The translations under genes were made by a program, and so were the position numbers. This document shows positions 21,922-25,107 of a stretch of 25,107 nucleotides of DNA, one piece after another. Each line of letters opens with the position of its first letter. Position 1 is the stretch's first letter. Below the pieces are notes generated by a model that was not told where the DNA came from, did not search any database, and was given only the letters and a program-made list of their open reading frames with translations. Source of the DNA: WHSM01 sp050701635 (GTDB taxonomy: Bacteria; Actinomycetota; Actinomycetes; Mycobacteriales; Micromonosporaceae); assembly GCA_050701635.1 (NCBI GenBank), contig JBOGDF010000031.1, forward strand, positions 1 to 25,107, in the 5' to 3' direction.

Positions 21922-23183
21922 GCCCGGCGGTACGGGCCGGGCTGGTTGAGCCGGGCGCCGGTACGCGGATCGAGCACCAGCCGGGTCGCCTCGTCCAGCG
22001 CGATCAACGCCTCCTGCTCGCTGGCCTGCAACTCGGGCGCCTGCAGCTGGCGGGTGGCGCACTCGACCTGCGGCGGCGGCGCCAGCTCCTCGGCGGAGCG
22101 GGCGTCGGCGATCCCCAGCTCGGCGAACTTGCGCGCCGTCACCAGCACCCGGGCCTCGAGCGAGCCCACCGTCTTGTTGTACGAGGTCACCGCGCTGCCC
22201 AGCGCGTTGCCCAGCTTGGCGAAGTGGGTGCCCATGGTGGCCAGCCGGCCGTACAGCTCGCGGCCCAGGGTGTGCACCTCGGCAGCGTTCGCGGCGAGCG
22301 CGTCCTGGCGCCAGGCGTACGCCACCGTACGCAGCAGCGCGATCAAGGTCGCGGGGGTGGCGATCACGATGTTGCGGGCGAACGCGTGCTCCAGCAGGCT
22401 CGGGTCGCGCTGCAGCGCCGCGTCCAGGAACGTGTCCGCCGGCACGAACAGCACCACGAACTCCGGGGTGGTGGCGAACGCCGCCCAGTAAGACTTCGCC
22501 GCCAGCCCGTCGACGTGTGACCGCAGGTGGCGGGCGTGGTCGTCCAGCCGCTTGTCCCGGGTCGGCTCGTCACGCGCCTCCATCGCCTCCAGGTAACCGG
22601 AGAACGGCGCTTTCGCGTCGACCACGACCTGCTTGCCGCCGGCGAGGCGTACCACCAGGTCGGGGCGGAGCACGCGGCCGTCCAGATCGGTGGTGACCTG
22701 CTCGGTGAAGTCGCAGTGCTCCAGCAGCCCGGCCGCCTCCACGATCCGGCGCAGCTGGTGCTCGCCCCACCGGCCCCGCACCTGCGGCGCCCGCAGCGCG
22801 GACACCAGCTGGCGGGTCTCCGTACGCAGCTGGTCGGAGGTCTGGCGCATCTCGCCGACCTGGGCACGCAGTGACGCGTACGCGTCGACCCGCTCCCGTT
22901 CCAGCTCGGCGACGCGCTGCTCATACCGCATCAGGGACTGCTGTAGCGGACCGATCAGGGTGCCGACCGCCTCCCGCTGCTCCTTGCTGGCGTCGGCCGA
23001 GAGCGCCCGCAGCGAGTGCTCCAGCCGCAGCTCGCCGTCATGTGCCGCCTGCAGCGTCGCCGCCAGCCGCGCGGTCTCGGCGGCGGCGCGCTCCCGCGTC
23101 TCGGCGGTACGGGACAGCGCGGCGAACCAACCGAGCGCGACCCCGACAGCGAGGCAGCTCAGCACCAACAGGACAGTGGCCAT
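21903..23183 (-). CDS. rmuC: DNA recombination protein RmuC
   Basis: The 426-residue product matches RmuC. An N-terminal hydrophobic anchor (residues about 3-22, VLLVLSCLAVGVALGWFAAL) is followed by a long coiled coil to about residue 130 (RTAETRERAAAETARLAATL through RTETRQLVSALR). The endonuclease-like core starts at APQVRGRWGEHQLRRIVEAAGL and contains RPDLVVRLAGGKQVVVDAKAPFSGYLEA, which has the D...D-x-K arrangement of PD-(D/E)xK nucleases, then FVVLFVPADTFLDAALQRDP and NIVIATPATLIALLRTVAYAW. RmuC limits rearrangements at inverted repeats and restricts aberrant replication or recombination products; its nuclease activity is predicted from the fold. The C-terminal 60 residues are poorly conserved. 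ATG 23183 is the first start with the anchor intact. Confidence 0.95.
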   Translation of the reverse strand: MATVLLVLSCLAVGVALGWFAALSRTAETRERAAAETARLAATLQAAHDGELRLEHSLRALSADASKEQREAVGTLIGPLQQSLMRYEQRVAELERERVDAYASLRAQVGEMRQTSDQLRTETRQLVSALRAPQVRGRWGEHQLRRIVEAAGLLEHCDFTEQVTTDLDGRVLRPDLVVRLAGGKQVVVDAKAPFSGYLEAMEARDEPTRDKRLDDHARHLRSHVDGLAAKSYWAAFATTPEFVVLFVPADTFLDAALQRDPSLLEHAFARNIVIATPATLIALLRTVAYAWRQDALAANAAEVHTLGRELYGRLATMGTHFAKLGNALGSAVTSYNKTVGSLEARVLVTARKFAELGIADARSAEELAPPPQVECATRQLQAPELQASEQEALIALDEATRLVLDPRTGARLNQPGPYRRAAGEPD

Positions 23184-23210
23184 GAGGTCAGCTTGATCAC
23201 CAGGTACGAC

Positions 23211-23242
23211 AAAAACCGCGCGCCGCGCCGATCAGCGGGCGC
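23211..23242 (-). terminator. Rho-independent terminator of tetR
   Basis: On the minus strand a hairpin with arms GCGCC/GGCGC and inner CGC/GCG (23242 down to 23220, loop TGATCG, one bulge) is followed by GCGG and then TTTTT (23215 down to 23211). The stem includes the last codons and the TGA stop of the TetR gene. Confidence 0.5.
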
Positions 23243-23927
23243 TCACAATGCCGCGTACCAGCAGGTCAAGGCCGAGTTCGAAGCGTTCGTCGGCGTTGTC
23301 GTCGCTCATCATCGAGACCAGCCCGAGCAGGTGCGGGAAGCGCTGTGGCGGCAGCGAGGTGAGGTAGTCGCGGATCTGCTGGCCGTCCTGTTTGGCGCCC
23401 TCGGAGTACGAGGCGCTCTCCTCCAGCGCGAACGCCTGGGCGTACAGCGAGAGGATGTCACCGGTGGCGGCGGCGACCTTGGGCGGTACGCCGCCCGCGT
23501 CCAGCAGCGCCAGGAAGTCCTCCATCACGACCACGAACTTCGGCCCGACCGGCATCGGCCCGAACGTGATCTTGGCGATGTCGCGGTGCCGGCGCAGCAC
23601 GCCGCGCAGCTCCCGCGCGAACTCCTTGAGCTGCTCCTGCCAGCGCGCCGGGTCCGGCGCCGGCACGCTCACCTCGCCGTAGATCCGGTCCAGCAGCAGC
23701 TGCAACAGCTGCTCCTTGTGCGCCACGTGTACGTACAGCGAGGCGACGCCGGTGCCCAGCTCCTGCGCCACCCGCCGCATGCTGATCGCGTCCAGCCCCT
23801 CGGTGTCGAGCAGCCGCAGCGCGGCCTCGACGATCCCGTCCTGGGAGAGCACCGGCCGGACGGCGGCGGCCCGGGCGGGCCGGTGCCACGGCGGTGTCGG
23901 GATCTCGGTGGGGACTTCCTCGCTCAT
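23232..23927 (-). CDS. TetR/AcrR-family transcriptional regulator
   Basis: The 231-residue product has a TetR N-terminal DNA-binding domain at residues about 28-75: VEAALRLLDTEGLDAISMRRVAQELGTG with the recognition helix leading into the typical VASLYVHVAHKEQLLQLLLDRI. The C-terminal part is a helical ligand-binding domain of the TetR_C type (PARWQEQLKEFARELRGVLRRH, FVVVMEDFLALLDAGGVPPKVAAA, DERFELGLDLLVRGI). ATG 23927 lies 8 bases after a TAGACT box on the minus strand, so the mRNA is probably leaderless; the longer open frame to 24035 runs through the operators and is not used. It diverges from a flavin monooxygenase gene. The intergenic region holds five identical-pattern palindromes, so it very probably represses both genes and is released by a small molecule, likely a substrate of the monooxygenase. 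Confidence 0.93.
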   Translation of the reverse strand: MSEEVPTEIPTPPWHRPARAAAVRPVLSQDGIVEAALRLLDTEGLDAISMRRVAQELGTGVASLYVHVAHKEQLLQLLLDRIYGEVSVPAPDPARWQEQLKEFARELRGVLRRHRDIAKITFGPMPVGPKFVVVMEDFLALLDAGGVPPKVAAATGDILSLYAQAFALEESASYSEGAKQDGQQIRDYLTSLPPQRFPHLLGLVSMMSDDNADERFELGLDLLVRGIVSAR

Positions 23928-23935
23928 GCGCCGAG

Positions 23936-23941
23936 AGTCTA
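23936..23941 (-). promoter_or_regulatory. Putative -10 box for leaderless tetR
   Basis: On the minus strand TAGACT ends 8 bases before ATG 23927. With an 18-base spacer the -35 hexamer would be GGAACA (23965 down to 23960), overlapping operator site 1 (23954-23964), which fits autorepression. Confidence 0.5.
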
Positions 23942-23953
23942 GCGGCTTGCGGC

Positions 23954-24040
23954 GAACAGTGTTCCCGTACTCCGAACATCGTTCTTGTCGCGAACACCGT
24001 TCCGTGCTAGAACAGTGTTCAGAACTGCCGAACACCGTTC
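23954..24040. promoter_or_regulatory. Array of five GAAC-N3-GTTC operators
   Basis: Five perfect 4+4 palindromes with a 3-base centre: GAACAGTGTTC (23954-23964), GAACATCGTTC (23974-23984), GAACACCGTTC (23992-24002), GAACAGTGTTC (24010-24020) and GAACACCGTTC (24030-24040). Start-to-start spacings are 20, 18, 18 and 20 bases, symmetric about the central site and close to two helical turns. Sites 1 and 4, and 3 and 5, have identical cores. Site 1 covers the likely tetR -35; site 2 abuts, site 3 sits inside, and site 4 overlaps the monooxygenase promoter. The array is seen directly; binding by the adjacent TetR protein is inferred. Confidence 0.85.
23985..24013 (+). promoter_or_regulatory. Promoter of the FAD monooxygenase gene
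   Basis: TTGTCG (23985-23990) and TAGAAC (24008-24013) are separated by exactly 17 bases. Transcription would start near 24020, leaving a leader of about 40 bases with GAGGGAG before ATG 24062. Operator 3 occupies the spacer and operator 4 the -10, so a bound repressor would block RNA polymerase. Confidence 0.6.
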
Positions 24041-24061
24041 GGCCGACACGAGGGAGACGTC

Positions 24062-25107
24062 ATGCATGTACTGGTAGTCGGGGGAGGGCTCGGCGGGCTG
24101 TGCCTGGCGCAGGGGCTTCGGAAGGCGGGGGTCAGCGTCGCGGTGTACGAGCGCGACCGCACCCGTACCGACCGGCTGCAGGGGTACCGGATCCACATCG
24201 CGCCGATGGGCGCGGCGGCGCTGCACGAGTGCCTGCCGCCGGAGCTGTTCGACGCGTTCGTCGCCACCACCGGGAAGTCAGGCGACGGGTTCACATTCCT
24301 CACCGAGCAGCTGGCGCCGTTGCTGCGTACCACCGCGGAGGACTTCGGCGGCACCGGCGGCGACCCGGCGGACAGCCACCACTCGGTCAGCCGGATCACG
24401 CTGCGCCAGGTGCTGCTCGCCGGCCTCGACGACGCCGTGCACTTCGACAAGCGATTCCAGCGGTACGCCGAGCGCCCCGATGGCCGGATCGTCGCGTACT
24501 TCGACGACGGCACCGTGGCGGTGGGCGACGTGCTGGTCGGCGCCGACGGCGGCAACTCCCGAGTACGCCGGCAGCGGCTGCCGCAGGCGCAGCGGCTCGA
24601 CACCGGGATCGTCGGGATCGCCGGCAAGCTGCCGCTGACCGACACGACCCGGCCGTTGCTGCCGGGGCCGCTGCGCTCGGGTGCCGCGTTCATCGCCGGC
24701 GCGCCTGGCGGCAAGGCGATGTTCTTCGCGATCCAGGAGTTCGACCGGGCGCGGGTGCCGGTGCCGGCGGGCATCGGCGCCACCGAGGAGGCCGCCGCGC
24801 CGGGGCTGCTGTTCGACAACACCAGCGACTACCTGATGTGGGGCTTCACGGCGCGGCGCGAGGCGTACCCCCGGGAGTTGGAGCTGGCGACCCTCGACGG
24901 CGCGGCGTTGCGGGCCACCGCGCTCGGCATGATCAACGATTGGCACCCTGAGCTGCGGCGACTGGTCGCGGAGTCAGACCCGTCGACCACCGCGCTGCTG
25001 CCGATCCACACCTCGGTGCCGCTGGACGCGTGGCGGCCCGGCACCGTGACGCTGCTCGGCGACGCGATCGACAGCATGACCCCGTTCCGCGGCATCGGCG
25101 CCAACAT
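24062..25107 (+). CDS. FAD-dependent monooxygenase (aromatic hydroxylase/TetX type), 5' part
   Basis: The frame is open from ATG 24062 (GAGGGAG upstream) to the end of the window, so only the first 348 residues are seen and no stop is present. It is a class A flavoprotein monooxygenase: the FAD-binding VVGGGLGGLCLAQGL at residues 5-19, an Arg-containing substrate segment SRITLRQVLLAGL, the DG motif VLVGADGGNSRVRR at 157-170, and the GD motif VTLLGDAIDSMTPFRGIGAN from 329. Such enzymes use NAD(P)H and O2 to hydroxylate aromatic rings or inactivate antibiotics such as tetracyclines and rifamycins. The divergent TetR regulator and its operator array suggest inducible detoxification or a tailoring step. 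The substrate is not known. The family call is secure. Confidence 0.93.
   Translation, partial: MHVLVVGGGLGGLCLAQGLRKAGVSVAVYERDRTRTDRLQGYRIHIAPMGAAALHECLPPELFDAFVATTGKSGDGFTFLTEQLAPLLRTTAEDFGGTGGDPADSHHSVSRITLRQVLLAGLDDAVHFDKRFQRYAERPDGRIVAYFDDGTVAVGDVLVGADGGNSRVRRQRLPQAQRLDTGIVGIAGKLPLTDTTRPLLPGPLRSGAAFIAGAPGGKAMFFAIQEFDRARVPVPAGIGATEEAAAPGLLFDNTSDYLMWGFTARREAYPRELELATLDGAALRATALGMINDWHPELRRLVAESDPSTTALLPIHTSVPLDAWRPGTVTLLGDAIDSMTPFRGIGAN

Noticed and set aside
23928..24035. N-terminal extension of the TetR protein (36 Cys/Ser/Arg-rich residues)
   Set aside because: The extension is the translation of the operator array itself; the ATG at 23927 gives the normal TetR start.
1..25107. CRISPR arrays, insertion sequences, prophage or attachment sites, rRNA and tRNA genes
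   Set aside because: No regularly spaced long direct repeats, transposase or integrase motifs, or RNA-gene signatures were seen on reading both strands.

Overview
This window is very GC-rich actinobacterial chromosomal DNA. The strong preference for GTAC-containing codon pairs, the many GTG starts and the gene content suggest a Micromonosporaceae-like organism, which is an inference from style and not a search result. I see no rRNA, tRNA, CRISPR array, insertion sequence or phage genes. About 20 genes are packed closely. Most large antisense ORFs are high-GC shadows.

Layout. 1-759: the 3' end of a YyaL-type (thioredoxin plus six-hairpin) protein. 850-3009: an asparagine-synthetase-like protein with eroded active sites, fused to an F420-0:gamma-glutamyl-ligase-like domain. 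3080-4405: a membrane protein, then a ribbon-helix-helix-like conserved protein preceded by an inverted-repeat cluster. 4412-4482: a long hairpin terminator. 4790-6622: GTP-dependent PEP carboxykinase, with two inverted repeats upstream. 6676-7446: a cis-prenyltransferase. 7478-10257: an AfsR/SARP-type regulator (winged helix, BTAD, NB-ARC, TPR) interrupted by a -1 frameshift. 10336-11897: PhoH2 (PIN plus PhoH ATPase) behind a highly folded leader that also contains a short ORF overlapping the phoH2 start. 12224-12895: an anchored lytic-transglycosylase-like protein. 13022-14020: an FAD ferredoxin-NADP reductase. 14042-15790: a large membrane protein. 15736-16797 (minus): GlpX. 16981-17511: a DUF4245 protein. 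17545-19259 (minus): an ABC-2 exporter. 19290-20791 (minus): xseA-xseB. 20928-21896: ispH. 21903-23183 (minus): rmuC. 23232-25107: a TetR regulator divergent from an FAD monooxygenase that runs off the window.

How the genes fit together. pckG and glpX are the two committed gluconeogenic steps. The cis-prenyltransferase and IspH both belong to isoprenoid supply. The order cis-prenyltransferase, phoH2, glpX/DUF4245, xseB-xseA, ispH matches, from memory, the Rv1086-Rv1110 stretch of Mycobacterium tuberculosis, so the middle of the window is an old conserved actinobacterial neighbourhood with lineage-specific insertions. Several genes (cis-prenyltransferase, SARP, ABC ATPase, xseA, tetR) have a TANNNT -10 box 6-8 bases before the start codon, which suggests leaderless mRNAs.

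The strongest new-looking signals are: five GAAC-N3-GTTC operators with mirror-symmetric 20/18/18/20 spacing between tetR and the monooxygenase; the AsnB-like/F420-ligase-like fusion; and the phoH2 leader.
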